Notes: a model not told the origin generated them from the letters alone. A stretch of 64,000 nucleotides of DNA from Xanthomonas bonasiae (GCF_017163705.1 NZ_JAFIWB010000005.1:62001-126000); one strand, 5' to 3'; shown: positions 26,570-36,542, counted from the stretch's first letter. Numbers and translations: made by a program.

Positions 26570-27685
26570 CTATTCGCCGGATCCCGGCAAGGCCACCGCG
26601 CTCCGCAGCCCCGCATCCTGCGCATGGCGTTCCAGCGCCAGCTCGATCAGGCGCGTGACCAGCGCGCGGTAGCTCAGCCCGCTGGCCTGCCACAGCTTCG
26701 GATACATGCTGATGCGGGTGAAGCCGGGCAGGGTGTTGAGTTCGTTGATCACGATGCGGCCGTCGCCGGTCAGGAACACGTCCACCCGCGCCAGGCCGGC
26801 GCATTCCAGCACGGCGTAGGCGCGCAACGCGACGGCGCGGATGCGTTCCTGGGCAGCCTCGTCGATCGCGGCAGGCACCACGACCTCGGCGCCTGTCTCG
26901 CTGATGTATTTGGTCTCGTAGGAATAGAACGCGTCGTGCACCACCACCTCGCCGCAGACGCTGGCTTGCGGAGCGTCGTTGCCGAGCACGGCGCATTCGA
27001 TTTCGCGCCCATCGATGGCCGCTTCCACCAGCACCTTGTGGTCGTAGGCCAGGGCCAGCGCCAGCGCCGCATCGAAGCCGGCCGCATCGTGCACCTTGCT
27101 CACGCCCACCGACGAGCCCTGGTTGGCCGGCTTGACGAACAACGGCAGCCCGAACTGCGCGGCCAGCGCGGCGAAATCGGCCTGCGCCGCATCGCGGCGG
27201 CGGATGCAGGCGAACGGCGCCACCTCCAGCCCGGCGTCGCGCAGCAGGCGCTTGGCCACGTCCTTGTCCATCGCCAGCGCCGAGCCGAGCACGCCGGAGC
27301 CGACGAACGGCAGCCCGGCCATGCGCAACAGGCCTTGCAGCGAGCCGTCCTCGCCCAGCGTGCCGTGCACGATCGGGAACGCCACGTCGATCTGCTCCAG
27401 TGCCTGTGCCGGCTGCAGCGCGCGCAACGGCTGCGTGTCGTCGCCGGGGATCACCGCCACGCCGCGTCCGCTGCGCTGCAGCGCGATCCGTGCCGGATCG
27501 TCGGCATGCAGCAGGAAGCCGTCGCGCTCGTTGGCGTGCCAGCGGCCCTGCTTGTCGATGCCGATCAGGGTGGCGTCGAAACGCTGCGGGTCCAGCGCAT
27601 CGACGATGTTGCGCGCCGATTGCAGCGAGACCTCGTGCTCGGCCGACTTGCCGCCGAAGATGATGCCGACCCGGATCTTGCGCAT
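26570..27685 (-). CDS. ddlA: D-alanine--D-alanine ligase, DdlA type
   Basis: The product is 371 aa, closer to E. coli DdlA (364) than DdlB (306). It has the N-terminal [15 protein letters not shown] motif, the ATP-grasp segments ([25 protein letters not shown]) and the metal-binding end [20 protein letters not shown]. It joins two D-Ala with ATP for the peptidoglycan stem in the cytoplasm. The serine loop and the C-terminal Tyr/Lys region appear intact. It is transcribed alone on the minus strand. Xanthomonads usually have a second ddl in the division cluster, which is not in this window. Confidence 0.96.
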   Translation of the reverse strand: MRKIRVGIIFGGKSAEHEVSLQSARNIVDALDPQRFDATLIGIDKQGRWHANERDGFLLHADDPARIALQRSGRGVAVIPGDDTQPLRALQPAQALEQIDVAFPIVHGTLGEDGSLQGLLRMAGLPFVGSGVLGSALAMDKDVAKRLLRDAGLEVAPFACIRRRDAAQADFAALAAQFGLPLFVKPANQGSSVGVSKVHDAAGFDAALALALAYDHKVLVEAAIDGREIECAVLGNDAPQASVCGEVVVHDAFYSYETKYISETGAEVVVPAAIDEAAQERIRAVALRAYAVLECAGLARVDVFLTGDGRIVINELNTLPGFTRISMYPKLWQASGLSYRALVTRLIELALERHAQDAGLRSAVALPGSGE

Positions 27686-27857
27686 GTCGCGGCTCCGTCA
27701 TTGCCCGATGAAGGGGCGATAGCATGGGCCATCGCCGCGCGTCGCGGGAGAGGGTATCTGCGACGCACGCGCAGGGCTCCGCGGACTGTGGCGGGGGATG
27801 GACGCCGTTCGCGGAGCTTGCCAACATAGGCCGCTCAGGGGACAGGGGATGCACTCG

Positions 27858-29816
27858 ATGCGACGTTGGACGTTCGTGGCCGGCCTTGCGCTGGCCGGCA
27901 TGGCATGCGCGCAGGCCGAGCCGCCGCCGCTGGATCTGGCCCCGTATCTGAAGCGCGACCAGTTCGAGCGGGTCAAGATCTCGCCGACCGGCGCCTACTA
28001 TGCCGTCACCCAGCCGATGGAGGACCGGACCGGGCTGGTGGTCGTTCGCCGCAGCGACAAGCAGCTCTCGGCCAGGATCATCGGCGGCGCCGACTCGGTG
28101 ATCGACGATTTCTGGTGGGCCAACGACGAGCGCATCGTGGTGTCGATGGCCGAGCGTTTCGGCACGCGCGATGAACCCGTGGCGATCGGGCAGCTGCACG
28201 CCATCGATGCCGACGGCAAGAATCCACGCCTGCTCGCCAGCCCGTATGGGATGAACGACGCGGTCAACGCGGCCACGCTCAAGGTGGGCCTGGATCCGTC
28301 GGTGTACATGCTCGATACGTTGCCGCAGGATCCGCGCAACGTGCTGGTGTCGGTGGTGGAGCAGACCAGCGACCCGACGGTCCATATCGATAAACTGGAC
28401 ATCTACAATCACCGGCGTACGCCCGTGGCGACCGCGCCGGTCTCGCGAGCGGACTTCGTTGCCGACCACGCCGGGCGCGTCCGTTTCGCCAACGGCGCCG
28501 ATACCGGAAATTCCAGCAAGCTCTACTACCGCGACGACAACGCCACGCCGTGGCGGCTGATCAACGACGAAGCCGCCAGTTTCCATCGCGCCTATCCGTT
28601 GGGATTCTCCGCCGACGACAAGCTCGCCTATCTGCAGGTGGAACAGGCCAGCGGCCCGGATGCGGTGGTGTCCTGGGATCCGGCGACCGACCGCTATTCG
28701 CCCTTGCTGCGCGACGAGCAGGTCGACCCGTACCGGGTATTGCGCGACCTGGACGGCAAGACGCCGATCGGCGTGTCGTTCATGAGCGACCGGATACATA
28801 ACCGTTTCTTCGACGACAACGCGCCGACCTCGCGCCTGTATCGATCGCTGGAAAAGGCGTTCAATGGCGATGCGGTGTTCATCACCTCGGCAACGGCCGA
28901 TCGCCGGTTGCTGTTGCTCTACGTCTGGAGCGACCGCAACAACGGCGACTATTTCCTGTTCGACAGCACGGACAAATCGGCCAAGCGCGTGTTCAGCCGG
29001 CGCGAATGGTTCCGGCCCGACCAGGTCCCGCCCAGCCGCGAAGTCAGCTTCAAGGCCAGGGATGGCTTGCCGCTGCACGGCTATCTCACCCTGCCGCTGC
29101 ATGCCGAGGCAGGCAAACCCTTGCCGATGGTGTTGCTACCGCACGGTGGGCCGTTCGGCGTGTTCGACGCGTGGGATTTCGACGACGACACGCAACTGCT
29201 CGCCGCGGCAGGCTATGCGGTGCTGCGGGTCAATTACCGCGGTTCGGGCAACTATGGCCGTGCCTTCACCCAGGCGGGGGCGAAGGAATGGGGCGGCCGC
29301 ATGCAGGACGACCTGACCGATGCCACGCGCTGGGCGGCCGCGCAGGGCATCGCCGATGCCGCGCGCATCTGCATCTATGGCGCCAGCTACGGCGCCTACG
29401 CGGCGTTGATGGGCGCGGCCAGGGAGCCGGGCTTGTACCGCTGCGCCGCCGGCTACGTGGGGGTATACGACCTGGAGACGATGTACCGCGACCAGGCCAG
29501 GCGAGCGCGCTGGGCAAAGAATTGGGCCGGCGACTGGCTTGGCGAACGCGGCACCCTGGCCGCGCGCTCGCCGGTCAATCTGGCCGATCGCATCCGCATC
29601 CCGGTGTTCCTGGCCGCGGGCGGCAAGGACGAGCGTGCGCCGATCCAGCACACCGAGCGCATGGAAAAGGCGCTGAAGAAAGCCGGCGCGCCGGTGGAGT
29701 CGCTGTACTTCCCCAACGAGGGCCATGGCTTCTACACCGAGCCGCACCGGCGCGCCTACTACACCCAGTTGCTGGCGTTCCTGAGCAAACATCTGGGCGG
29801 CGCGCAGGCGCAGTAG
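27858..29816 (+). CDS. Exported S9 prolyl-oligopeptidase family peptidase
   Basis: The product is 652 aa from the ATG at 27858, preferred to the ATG at 27849 because AGGGG lies 9 nt upstream of it. The signal peptide is MRRWTFVAGLALAGMACAQA. A beta-propeller part (about 40-380) precedes the alpha/beta hydrolase domain (about 390-650), with nucleophile Ser510 in GASYGAY, Asp in GGKDERAPI and His in NEGHGF. It is probably an acylaminoacyl- or dipeptidyl-peptidase in the periplasm. It is transcribed alone and divergent from ddlA. Confidence 0.93.
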   Translation: MRRWTFVAGLALAGMACAQAEPPPLDLAPYLKRDQFERVKISPTGAYYAVTQPMEDRTGLVVVRRSDKQLSARIIGGADSVIDDFWWANDERIVVSMAERFGTRDEPVAIGQLHAIDADGKNPRLLASPYGMNDAVNAATLKVGLDPSVYMLDTLPQDPRNVLVSVVEQTSDPTVHIDKLDIYNHRRTPVATAPVSRADFVADHAGRVRFANGADTGNSSKLYYRDDNATPWRLINDEAASFHRAYPLGFSADDKLAYLQVEQASGPDAVVSWDPATDRYSPLLRDEQVDPYRVLRDLDGKTPIGVSFMSDRIHNRFFDDNAPTSRLYRSLEKAFNGDAVFITSATADRRLLLLYVWSDRNNGDYFLFDSTDKSAKRVFSRREWFRPDQVPPSREVSFKARDGLPLHGYLTLPLHAEAGKPLPMVLLPHGGPFGVFDAWDFDDDTQLLAAAGYAVLRVNYRGSGNYGRAFTQAGAKEWGGRMQDDLTDATRWAAAQGIADAARICIYGASYGAYAALMGAAREPGLYRCAAGYVGVYDLETMYRDQARRARWAKNWAGDWLGERGTLAARSPVNLADRIRIPVFLAAGGKDERAPIQHTERMEKALKKAGAPVESLYFPNEGHGFYTEPHRRAYYTQLLAFLSKHLGGAQAQ

Positions 29817-29869
29817 CGCGGCACGCTTCACAGTCTGCCGCTCGCACGGTGCGGCGACGTGTCTGCCGC

Positions 29870-29875
29870 TAGAAT
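29870..29875 (+). promoter_or_regulatory. -10-like TAGAAT 7 nt before ubiJ
   Basis: TAGAAT ends 7 nt before the chosen ATG at 29883 and no ribosome site is visible, a further possible leaderless start. Confidence 0.4.
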
Positions 29876-29882
29876 GCGCGGC

Positions 29883-30524
29883 ATGCCTGGATCTCCCTTC
29901 GATGCCCTCAAGCCCCTGGCCGGCCGCGCGCTGGAAGCGGCGCTCAACCGCGCGCTGGCGCTGGACCCGGATACCCGCGAGGCGCTGCGTGGTCTCGACG
30001 GCCAGCGCGTGGCGCTGACCCTGGACGCGCCGGCGCTGGCGCTGCAGATCCGCGTGGACGGCACGCGCCTGCAGGTCGGCCCGGTGGATGCGGCGCAGGA
30101 GCCGGACCTGGCGGTGCGCAGCACCCTCGGCGGGCTGTTCGCGCAGCTGCCGTTCCTGGCGCAGGCGCGGCGCGGCGCCAGCCCCGGCGGGCGGGTGCGG
30201 GTGTCCGGCGATGCCGAGCTGGCGCGGCGCCTGCAGCAGTTGGCAGGGCGTTTCGACCCGGACTGGCAGCGCCCGTTCACCCAGGTGTTCGGCGACGTGC
30301 TCGGCGTGCAGTTCGCCAACGCGGCGCGCGCGGCGCTGCAGCAGGCCCAGCGCAGCGCGCAGGACCTGGCGCAGAGCGCGGCCGAATTCGTCACCGAGGA
30401 ATCGCGCGACGTGGTCCCGCGCGCCGAGCTGGACGCGTTCTACGACGATGTGGATGCGGTGCGCGACGACGTCGAGCGCCTGGCCGCGCGCGTGGCGCGG
30501 CTGCAGCCGGGACGCGGCGCATGA
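29883..30524 (+). CDS. ubiJ: Ubiquinone biosynthesis accessory factor UbiJ (SCP2-like)
   Basis: The product is 213 aa (start at 29883; in-frame ATGs at 29874 and 29859 are alternatives). The N-terminal SCP2-like lipid-binding domain (about 1-120) begins [21 protein letters not shown], and a C-terminal helical part has [20 protein letters not shown]-like heptads. UbiJ binds ubiquinone intermediates and, with UbiK, organises the soluble Ubi complex. It overlaps ubiB by ATGA (30521-30524), the usual ubiJ-ubiB pairing. The usual ubiE is not upstream here. Confidence 0.92.
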   Translation: MPGSPFDALKPLAGRALEAALNRALALDPDTREALRGLDGQRVALTLDAPALALQIRVDGTRLQVGPVDAAQEPDLAVRSTLGGLFAQLPFLAQARRGASPGGRVRVSGDAELARRLQQLAGRFDPDWQRPFTQVFGDVLGVQFANAARAALQQAQRSAQDLAQSAAEFVTEESRDVVPRAELDAFYDDVDAVRDDVERLAARVARLQPGRGA

Positions 30525-32179
30525 AGGCGATGTTCCGCGCCAGCCGCATCGGCCGGGTGATCCTGCGCTACCGCCTGGACGACCTGCTCGACGGCACCCC
30601 GGCCGAGCGCTGGCTGCGCCTGGCCAAGCCGTTCGTGCCGCGCGCCAGCCCGGACATCGCCGCGCAGTCGCGCGGTGCGCGCTTGCGCCTGGCGCTGCAG
30701 GACCTGGGCCCGATCTTCGTCAAGTTCGGGCAGATCCTGTCCACCCGCCGCGACCTGATGCCGCCGGACGTGGCCGAGGAACTGACCCTGCTGCAGGACC
30801 GGGTGCGCCCGTTCGACGGCGAGGCCGCGCGGCGCATCGTCGAGCAGGCGCTGGGGCAGCCGATCGGCGTGGCCTTCGCCAGTTTCGACACCACGCCGCT
30901 GGCTTCGGCCTCGATCGCGCAGGTGCATGCGGCGACGCTGCACGACGGCCGCGAGGTGGTGGTCAAGGTGCTGCGCCCGGACATCGAGCGGCAGATCGAC
31001 GCCGACATCGCCTTGCTCAAGTCCGCCGCCGCCCTGGTCGATCGCGCGCACCCGCGCGCCGACAAGATCCGCCCGCGCGAAGTGGTGGCCGAGATCGAGA
31101 CCACCCTGGCCGCGGAACTGGACCTGCAGCGCGAAGGCGCCAACGCCAGCGTGCTGCGCCGCTTCTGGCTGCATTCGGACGACATGTACGTGCCGGAGGT
31201 GATCTGGAGCCACACCGCCGAGCGCGCGCTGACCCTGGAACGGGTGCGCGGCATTCCTTCCGACGACATCGCCTCGCTCGATGCCGCCGGCATCGACCGC
31301 AAGGCGCTGGCGGCCAAGGGCGTGCGCGTGTTCTACACGCAGGTGTTCCGCGACAACTTCTTCCATGCCGATGCGCACGCCGGCAACATCTGGGTGGACA
31401 GCGATCCGGCGCGGCGGATCAACCCGCGCTTCATCGCGCTGGACTTCGGCATCATGGGCCAGCTGTCGCAGGAAGATCAGTACTACCTGGCCGAGAATTT
31501 CATGGCCATCTTCAACAAGGACTACCGGCGCATGGCCGAGCTGCACGTGGAGGCGGGCTGGATGCCGGCCAACGTGCGCATCGACGAACTGGAGGCGGCG
31601 GCGCGCTCGGTGTGCGAGCCGTACTTCACCCGGCCGCTGTCGCAGATCTCGCTGGCCGAGGTGCTGATCAAGCTGTTCCGCGTGGCCCAACGCTACCAGC
31701 TGACCCTGCAGCCGCAGCTGATCCTGCTGCAGAAAACCCTGCTCAACATCGAAGGCGTGGGCCGCCAGCTGGATCCGGAGCTGGACATCTGGGCGGTGGC
31801 GCGGCCGGTGCTCGAGCGCATCCTGATCGAGCGCTACAGCCCGCAACGCGCGGTGCAGGAGTTGCGCAAGCGGCTGCCGGAAATCATGACCCATGCGCCG
31901 GACATGCCGCGCCTGGTGCACAGCTGGCTGCGCCAGCAGGTGGAAGGCGGCCACGAGCTGTCGATGCGCTCGCGCGACCTGTCCGACCTCAATCTGATCC
32001 TGCTGCGCATGCAGCGCCGCGTGGTCACCGCGATCACCGGCGTGGGCCTGCTCACCGTCGCCGTGCTGCTGTACGCGCTCCACGCGGGCGGGCCGCAACT
32101 CGGCGGGGCCTCGCTATGGGCCTGGATCGCCGGCGGCATCGGCGTGGTCAGCCTGCTCTCGGCGTGGTGGCGGCGCTAG
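30521..32179 (+). CDS. ubiB: Ubiquinone biosynthesis kinase-like protein UbiB
   Basis: The product is 552 aa of the ADCK/UbiB atypical kinase family: [16 protein letters not shown] (the KxGQ motif), the Ala-rich loop in [12 protein letters not shown], the metal loop [10 protein letters not shown] and [10 protein letters not shown]. Two transmembrane helices lie at the C-terminus (about 503-522 and 527-546). It acts at the inner membrane to help extract or deliver ubiquinone precursors, with ATPase activity in family members. It is translationally coupled to ubiJ. Confidence 0.96.
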   Translation: MKAMFRASRIGRVILRYRLDDLLDGTPAERWLRLAKPFVPRASPDIAAQSRGARLRLALQDLGPIFVKFGQILSTRRDLMPPDVAEELTLLQDRVRPFDGEAARRIVEQALGQPIGVAFASFDTTPLASASIAQVHAATLHDGREVVVKVLRPDIERQIDADIALLKSAAALVDRAHPRADKIRPREVVAEIETTLAAELDLQREGANASVLRRFWLHSDDMYVPEVIWSHTAERALTLERVRGIPSDDIASLDAAGIDRKALAAKGVRVFYTQVFRDNFFHADAHAGNIWVDSDPARRINPRFIALDFGIMGQLSQEDQYYLAENFMAIFNKDYRRMAELHVEAGWMPANVRIDELEAAARSVCEPYFTRPLSQISLAEVLIKLFRVAQRYQLTLQPQLILLQKTLLNIEGVGRQLDPELDIWAVARPVLERILIERYSPQRAVQELRKRLPEIMTHAPDMPRLVHSWLRQQVEGGHELSMRSRDLSDLNLILLRMQRRVVTAITGVGLLTVAVLLYALHAGGPQLGGASLWAWIAGGIGVVSLLSAWWRR

Positions 32180-32250
32180 GCGCTTCGCCGCCGCAATCGA
32201 ACGCCCCGCGCTGGCCGCGTCCTGCGTCTTTCACCTGTCGGGAGCTGCGC

Positions 32251-32601
32251 ATGCCCTGGATCGTCGGCAAGTACCTGATCACCGCCGCGCTGGTGGTGGC
32301 GATTTCCGAAGTGGCGCGGCGCAGCGACCGGCTCGGCGGGCTGATCGCCGCCTTGCCGCTGGTGACCTTGCTGACGCTGATCTGGCTGCACCTGGAGCGG
32401 CAGCCGCAGGCCAAGATCGCCAACCATGCCTGGTACACGTTCTGGTACGTGCTGCCGACGCTGCCGATGTTCCTGGCGTTTCCGCTGCTGTTGCCGCGGC
32501 TGGGCTTCTGGTGGACGCTGGCCGCGTGCGCGCTGCTGACCATCGCCTGCTTCGCTGTGTTGGCGCTGGGCGTGCGCCGCTTCGGGATCCAGCTGCTGTA
32601 G
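32251..32601 (+). CDS. DUF3147 integral membrane protein
   Basis: The product is 116 aa from the ATG at 32251 with GGAG 6 nt upstream. Three to four hydrophobic helices span the protein, with the family segment ISEVARRSDRLGGLIAALP near the N-terminus. Its role is unknown. It follows ubiB by about 70 bp on the same strand and could be read from the same transcript. Confidence 0.88.
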   Translation: MPWIVGKYLITAALVVAISEVARRSDRLGGLIAALPLVTLLTLIWLHLERQPQAKIANHAWYTFWYVLPTLPMFLAFPLLLPRLGFWWTLAACALLTIACFAVLALGVRRFGIQLL

Positions 32602-32616
32602 GGCCTTTCATCCACC

Positions 32617-32650
32617 CATCAGCAGGTCGCGCCACGCCTGCGCGTGCATG
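32617..32650. repeat. Short dispersed motif (also at 20191-20222)
   Basis: This is the partner of the motif after the SDR gene, directly after a gene stop in both cases. Confidence 0.4.
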
Positions 32651-32794
32651 GGGCAGGAAACGGGAGGACGCGAGCCCATGCGATGACATGGCAGCGTTCG
32701 CGCGAACGCGGCGCGACTTGCGCGGAAGCGACACGCCATGGCGCCGATGAGGCTGCCGGCCGCCACCGGCAGCCATCGCCGTGGACGCTGCGGC

Positions 32795-33256
32795 TCAATG
32801 TCCTGCCGGTACCGCTGCCACCTTGGCGAAGAAGTCGTAGATGCCCTGATCGCTCATCTTGCGCGCATTGGCCAGCTCGCCGGCCCTGGTGGTGTACAGC
32901 GTCTTGCCGTCGGCTCCGACCACCACCGCGGCCGGGATGCCCTTCTGGATCGGGTCCCCGTAGGCCTGGCTCAGTTCGAGGTTGTGGTCGAAGTTGCCGA
33001 CATCGATCTTGACCACTTCGAAATGCGCCTTCACCAGCGCGGCGTTCCTGGCCGCGTGCAGCGAGGCGTCGAGCGCGCGGCAGTCGCCGCACCAGTTGGC
33101 GCCGAAGATCAGCAGGGTCGGCTTGTGCGCCTTCTTGCCGGCGGCCAGCGCCTGCCGCACCTGCGCCTTGGCGTCGGCCGCGGCGTCGTAGGGCAGATCC
33201 AGCGCATGCGCCAGCGGGACCACGGTCAGCAGCGACAACAACAGCCAGCGCTTCAT
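32795..33256 (-). CDS. Exported thioredoxin-fold protein (CGDC active site)
   Basis: The product is 153 aa from the ATG at 33256 (GGAGAG upstream). The signal peptide is MKRWLLLSLLTVVPLAHA. The thioredoxin fold has the active site WCGDCRALD and the cis-Pro segment KGIPAAVVV. It should act in the periplasm as a thiol reductase or oxidase, and the acidic CGDC pair resembles thioredoxin_7-type (DUF953-like) proteins. It is divergent from truC. Confidence 0.87.
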   Translation of the reverse strand: MKRWLLLSLLTVVPLAHALDLPYDAAADAKAQVRQALAAGKKAHKPTLLIFGANWCGDCRALDASLHAARNAALVKAHFEVVKIDVGNFDHNLELSQAYGDPIQKGIPAAVVVGADGKTLYTTRAGELANARKMSDQGIYDFFAKVAAVPAGH

Positions 33257-33371
33257 CGGGACTCTCCGCAACATGGGGGAGGATCATCGTCGAGCGGTGG
33301 CGCGGCGGCGTCAACGGCCGGCCATGGGACGCTGCGTGACGCGCGCATTGTGGCCGGGGCCGCCGGGCGCG

Positions 33372-33377
33372 GATAAT
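33372..33377 (+). promoter_or_regulatory. -10-like GATAAT 6 nt before truC
   Basis: GATAAT is followed by six bases and the GTG start at 33384. No ribosome site is visible, so a leaderless transcript is likely. Confidence 0.5.
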
Positions 33378-33383
33378 CCGGCG

Positions 33384-34148
33384 GTGAGCATTTCCCCCGA
33401 TTCCCTGCAGATCCTCTATCTGGACCCGTTCCTGGCCGTGGTCGACAAGCCGGCCGGGCTGATGGTCCACGACAGCAAGCTGGCCCGCGGCGAGGACGAC
33501 TTCCTCGCCGATCGCCTGCGCGCGCAACTGGGACGTCCGATCTTCCTGGTGCACCGGCTCGACCGCGCCACCAGCGGCTGCCTGCTGCTGGCCTTCGACC
33601 GCGACACCGCCAGCGCGCTGGGCAAGGCGCTGATGGGCGGGGAGGTGGACAAGGACTACCTGGCGATCTGCCGCGGCTGGCCGGCCGAGGAGCGCTTCGA
33701 GGTCGACCACGACCTCGACGGCGGCCCCGGCAAGCCGCTGAAGAAGCCGGCGCAGACCCGCTTCCAGCGTCTGGCCTGCGGCGAACTGCAGGTGCCGTCG
33801 GGTGAGTTCGGCACCTCGCGCTACGCGCTGTTGCGCTGCAGCCCGGTGACCGGGCGTTTCCGCCAGATCCGCCGCCACCTCAAGCATCTGTCGCATCACC
33901 TGATCGGCGACACCAGCCATGGCGACGGCCGCCACAACCGGATCTTCCGCATGCAGGGCGTGCACCGCATGCTGCTGCATGCCGAGCGGCTGGCGTTTCC
34001 GCATCCGGACGGGCGCCGGATCGAGGTGAACGCGCCGCTGGATGCCGAGTTCGTGCGCGCGTTCGGCTTGTTCGGGTGGGCGGCGGCGCCTTGGTCGCGG
34101 GGCGAGGCGGAACGCTTGCTGGATACGCCGGGCGAAGCCGCTGGCTGA
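33384..34148 (+). CDS. truC: tRNA pseudouridine(65) synthase TruC
   Basis: The product is 254 aa with a GTG start at 33384. An RluA-family catalytic domain has the aspartate in HRLDRATSG (Asp at about residue 55) and the distal motif TGRFRQIRRHLKHLSHHLIGDTSHGD, which is characteristic of TruC. There is no S4 domain, in line with TruC. The enzyme makes pseudouridine 65 in tRNA-Ile/Asp. A GTAG repeat lies 15 bp after the stop. RluA-type rRNA synthases are the alternative but are larger. Confidence 0.93.
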   Translation: MSISPDSLQILYLDPFLAVVDKPAGLMVHDSKLARGEDDFLADRLRAQLGRPIFLVHRLDRATSGCLLLAFDRDTASALGKALMGGEVDKDYLAICRGWPAEERFEVDHDLDGGPGKPLKKPAQTRFQRLACGELQVPSGEFGTSRYALLRCSPVTGRFRQIRRHLKHLSHHLIGDTSHGDGRHNRIFRMQGVHRMLLHAERLAFPHPDGRRIEVNAPLDAEFVRAFGLFGWAAAPWSRGEAERLLDTPGEAAG

Positions 34149-34162
34149 CCGGTCAGCACGCC

Positions 34163-34232
34163 CTGTAGGAGCGGCTTCAGCCGCGACGGGCATTACCGGT
34201 AAAGCCCGTCGCGGCTGAAGCCGCTCCTACAG
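34163..34232. repeat. GTAG-type REP palindrome 1
   Basis: Perfect 29-bp arms (34163-34191 and 34204-34232) built on GTAGGAGCGGCTTCAGCC. The loop itself contains the palindrome TTACCGGTAA. Confidence 0.95.
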
Positions 34233-34423
34233 TGTCATGGCTGCAAGAGGAGGTGTTTTGGCCGTGCTCGGGAGCGTTTGATCCAGGTCCTTGCCGAAAC
34301 CGGAACGCTCGCTGCTTCGTTCGTCGCGGTCGATGGCCCGAGGCCACCCGGAACCGCTCCGACAGCCGCAGCGCAGTGCAGGCGTCGCGCGCGCAGGGGC
34401 GCGGCGCGGTTGCCGCGGCAGGA

Positions 34424-34957
34424 CTACTTCTTCGCCGCCGGTGGCGTGTTGACGGTCTGCTCCAGGTCCTTCTGCAGGTCGACGAACAGCGGGGTGATCT
34501 TCTGCTGGATCGCGCCCATCAGGTTCTGCATCAGCTGCGGGGTCTTGTCGAGCATGCTCTGGCCGGCCGGGCTCTCGTAGAACTCGGCCATCGCCAGCAC
34601 GTCCTGCTTGGAGAACGACTGCTTGTAGAGGTTCACGTACAGCGGGCGCATTTCCTGCCACGACAACGCCTTGCGCACGGTGGCCTGGGTGCGCTCCTGG
34701 ATCTGCTGCACCTTCTGCTGCTGCGCCGCGTCGAGCGGGTGCTGCGCGGTCAGCTGCGCGAATTGCTGGCGCTGCATCGCCTCGATCTGCGGCAGCATGC
34801 TGTCGAGCATGTTCTGCGCGCGCGAGGCCGACAGCAGGCGGTTGACGTCGCCATCGCTGGGCGGCTCGGCCAGGGCGGGAGCCGCGGCCAGGGCCAGCAG
34901 CGCGGCCAGCAGCAGGCGCTGCGGCCAGCGACGGGAAAGGAGCGGGGTCGGATTCAT
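34424..34957 (-). CDS. DUF2059 exported protein
   Basis: The product is 177 aa with a signal peptide (RLLLAALLALAAAPALA). The mature part matches DUF2059: RLLSASRAQNMLDSMLPQIE, then LYVNLYKQSFSKQDVLAMAEFY and SPAGQSMLDKTPQLMQ. It is alpha-helical, periplasmic and of unknown function. It is transcribed alone and convergent with truC. Confidence 0.9.
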   Translation of the reverse strand: MNPTPLLSRRWPQRLLLAALLALAAAPALAEPPSDGDVNRLLSASRAQNMLDSMLPQIEAMQRQQFAQLTAQHPLDAAQQQKVQQIQERTQATVRKALSWQEMRPLYVNLYKQSFSKQDVLAMAEFYESPAGQSMLDKTPQLMQNLMGAIQQKITPLFVDLQKDLEQTVNTPPAAKK

Positions 34958-35388
34958 CGAGCGTCCTGCAAGGCTATGACCGGCGGCCAGGATACGGGAA
35001 TCGCCGCGGCCTCGCCGTCTGCGCGCTTGCCGCGATTCGGTCTCCCGCGGCTTCGCCGGACCCGGCGGGCGATGCGCGAGCGGGCCGGCTCGAAATAGCG
35101 CAACAGCCCGGCGCTGCCGTGCGGAACTGGTCGGCGCTGTCGAAATGGCGGCGCAAGGCGCGCAGCGTGGCCTGGTCGGTGTCGAGCGTGCGGTGGCGTG
35201 CTCATCCCGCGGGCCATGGGTCGGTGTCGGTGCCTTGTCGCCGATCTGCAGCCGGGGTCCAGGTCATGCGCCGTCGCTCGGGACCCAGCCCTGGGACGGC
35301 GGCAGGCGGCGCCGTAGTCGCCGACGCCGCTTGCGCCCGGCCGTTCAGGCCGCAGGCCGTCGAAAATCAAGCGGTCTGGCGGATGCCC
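34958..35388. other. Intergenic region with possible coding remnant
   Basis: There is no intact gene in about 430 bp before arfB. On the minus strand, frames around 35220-34990 carry protein-like stretches (ALRRHFDSADQFRTA, then in another frame GLLRYFEPARSRIARR) that a single frameshift would join. This may be a decayed gene, with low confidence. Confidence 0.3.
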
Positions 35389-35394
35389 TACAAT
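35389..35394 (+). promoter_or_regulatory. -10-like TACAAT 6 nt before arfB
   Basis: TACAAT is followed by TCGCGG and the ATG at 35401. There is no Shine-Dalgarno-like sequence. Confidence 0.5.
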
Positions 35395-35400
35395 TCGCGG

Positions 35401-35832
35401 ATGGGTACCGGGGCCATCCACATCTCGAACAGCCTGGCGATTCCGGAAAGCGAAATCGTCGAGCGCTTCGTGCGCGCCAGCGGCGCCGGCGGGCAGAACG
35501 TCAACAAGGTCTCCACCGCGGTGGAGCTGCGTTTCGATCTGGCCGGCTCGCCGTCGCTGCCGGAGCCGCTGCGTGCGCGGCTGCTGGCGCGGCGCGACCG
35601 GCGCATCACCGCCGAGGGCGTGCTGGTGATCGATGCGCAGCGCTTCCGCACCCAGGACCGCAACCGCGACGATGCGCGCCAGCGCCTGGCCGAGTTCATC
35701 GCCGCCGGGCTGTCGGTGCCGAAACGGCGCATCGCCACCAAACCCTCGCATGGCGCCAAGCTGCGGCGCCTGGATGCCAAGCGCGAGCGCAGCCAGATCA
35801 AACGCGGCCGTTCGCCCGGCCGCTGGGAGTGA
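35401..35832 (+). CDS. arfB: Alternative ribosome-rescue factor ArfB
   Basis: The product is 143 aa. The release-factor catalytic GGQ is in RASGAGGQNVNKVSTAVELR, and the C-terminal tail is basic (KRERSQIKRGRSPGRWE), as needed to enter the empty mRNA channel. ArfB hydrolyses peptidyl-tRNA on stalled ribosomes. The length is normal (E. coli YaeJ 140). The start at 35401 is set by the family N-terminus and by the TACAAT at N6. It is 3 bp upstream of the acyltransferase gene. Confidence 0.96.
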   Translation: MGTGAIHISNSLAIPESEIVERFVRASGAGGQNVNKVSTAVELRFDLAGSPSLPEPLRARLLARRDRRITAEGVLVIDAQRFRTQDRNRDDARQRLAEFIAAGLSVPKRRIATKPSHGAKLRRLDAKRERSQIKRGRSPGRWE

Positions 35833-35835
35833 CTT

Positions 35836-36438
35836 TTGAGCGAACGCGATTTTTCGTTGCCCCCCGCGACCCCGAACATGCCGATGGTCAAGCCCAGCCG
35901 CTTCGGCCGCTGGCTCGGCCGCACCGCGCTGCGCCTGACCGGCTGGCGGGTGGTGGGCGAGTTCCCGGACGTGCCGAAGCTGGTGATGATCGTCGCCCCG
36001 CATTCGTCCAACTGGGATGGTTTCCTCGGCTTCGCGGTCAAGTTCGCGGTCGGCTTCGAGGTGCGCGTGCTCGGCAAGACCCAGCTGTTCTGGTGGCCGC
36101 TGGGGCCGCTGCTGCGCAAGCTCGGCGGCATCCCGCTGGACCGCAAGTCGCCGCGCGGCGTGGTCGAGCAGGCGGTGGCGCTGATCCGGGAAGCGCCGCG
36201 CATGTGGTACGTGATCACGCCGGAAGGCACGCGCAAGCGGGTGGAGAAGTGGAAGGTCGGTTTCTGGAAGATCGCGCATGGCGCCGAGATCCCGATCTTC
36301 CCGGTGTACTTCGACTACCCCAGCCGCACCGTCGGTCTCGGCCCGCTGTTCCACACCAGCGCCGACATGCACGCCGACATCGCCGCGATCCGCACCTGGT
36401 ACCGGCCGTGGCGCGGCAAGCATCGCGATACGTTGTGA
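35836..36438 (+). CDS. Lysophospholipid acyltransferase family protein
   Basis: The product is 200 aa with a TTG start at 35836, chosen because GGGAG lies 6-7 nt upstream; the ATG at 35878 is the alternative. The PlsC-type motifs are HSSNWD (HX4D), then GGIPLDRKSPRG and TPEGTRK. The family acylates lysophosphatidic acid or related lysolipids at the inner membrane. It starts 3 bp after arfB, so the two share a transcript. The substrate is uncertain. Confidence 0.88.
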   Translation: MSERDFSLPPATPNMPMVKPSRFGRWLGRTALRLTGWRVVGEFPDVPKLVMIVAPHSSNWDGFLGFAVKFAVGFEVRVLGKTQLFWWPLGPLLRKLGGIPLDRKSPRGVVEQAVALIREAPRMWYVITPEGTRKRVEKWKVGFWKIAHGAEIPIFPVYFDYPSRTVGLGPLFHTSADMHADIAAIRTWYRPWRGKHRDTL

Positions 36439-36470
36439 GGCCGGGCGGCACCTCGATGCGAATGCGCTTC

Positions 36471-36542
36471 CTGTAGGAGCGGCTTCAGCCGCGACCGGGC
36501 GTTACCGGTGGCATTCTGTCGCGGCTGAAGCCGCTCCTACAG
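36471..36542. repeat. GTAG-type REP palindrome 2
   Basis: Perfect 25-bp arms (36471-36495 and 36518-36542) of the same family as 34163-34232, with a 22-nt loop. Confidence 0.93.
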
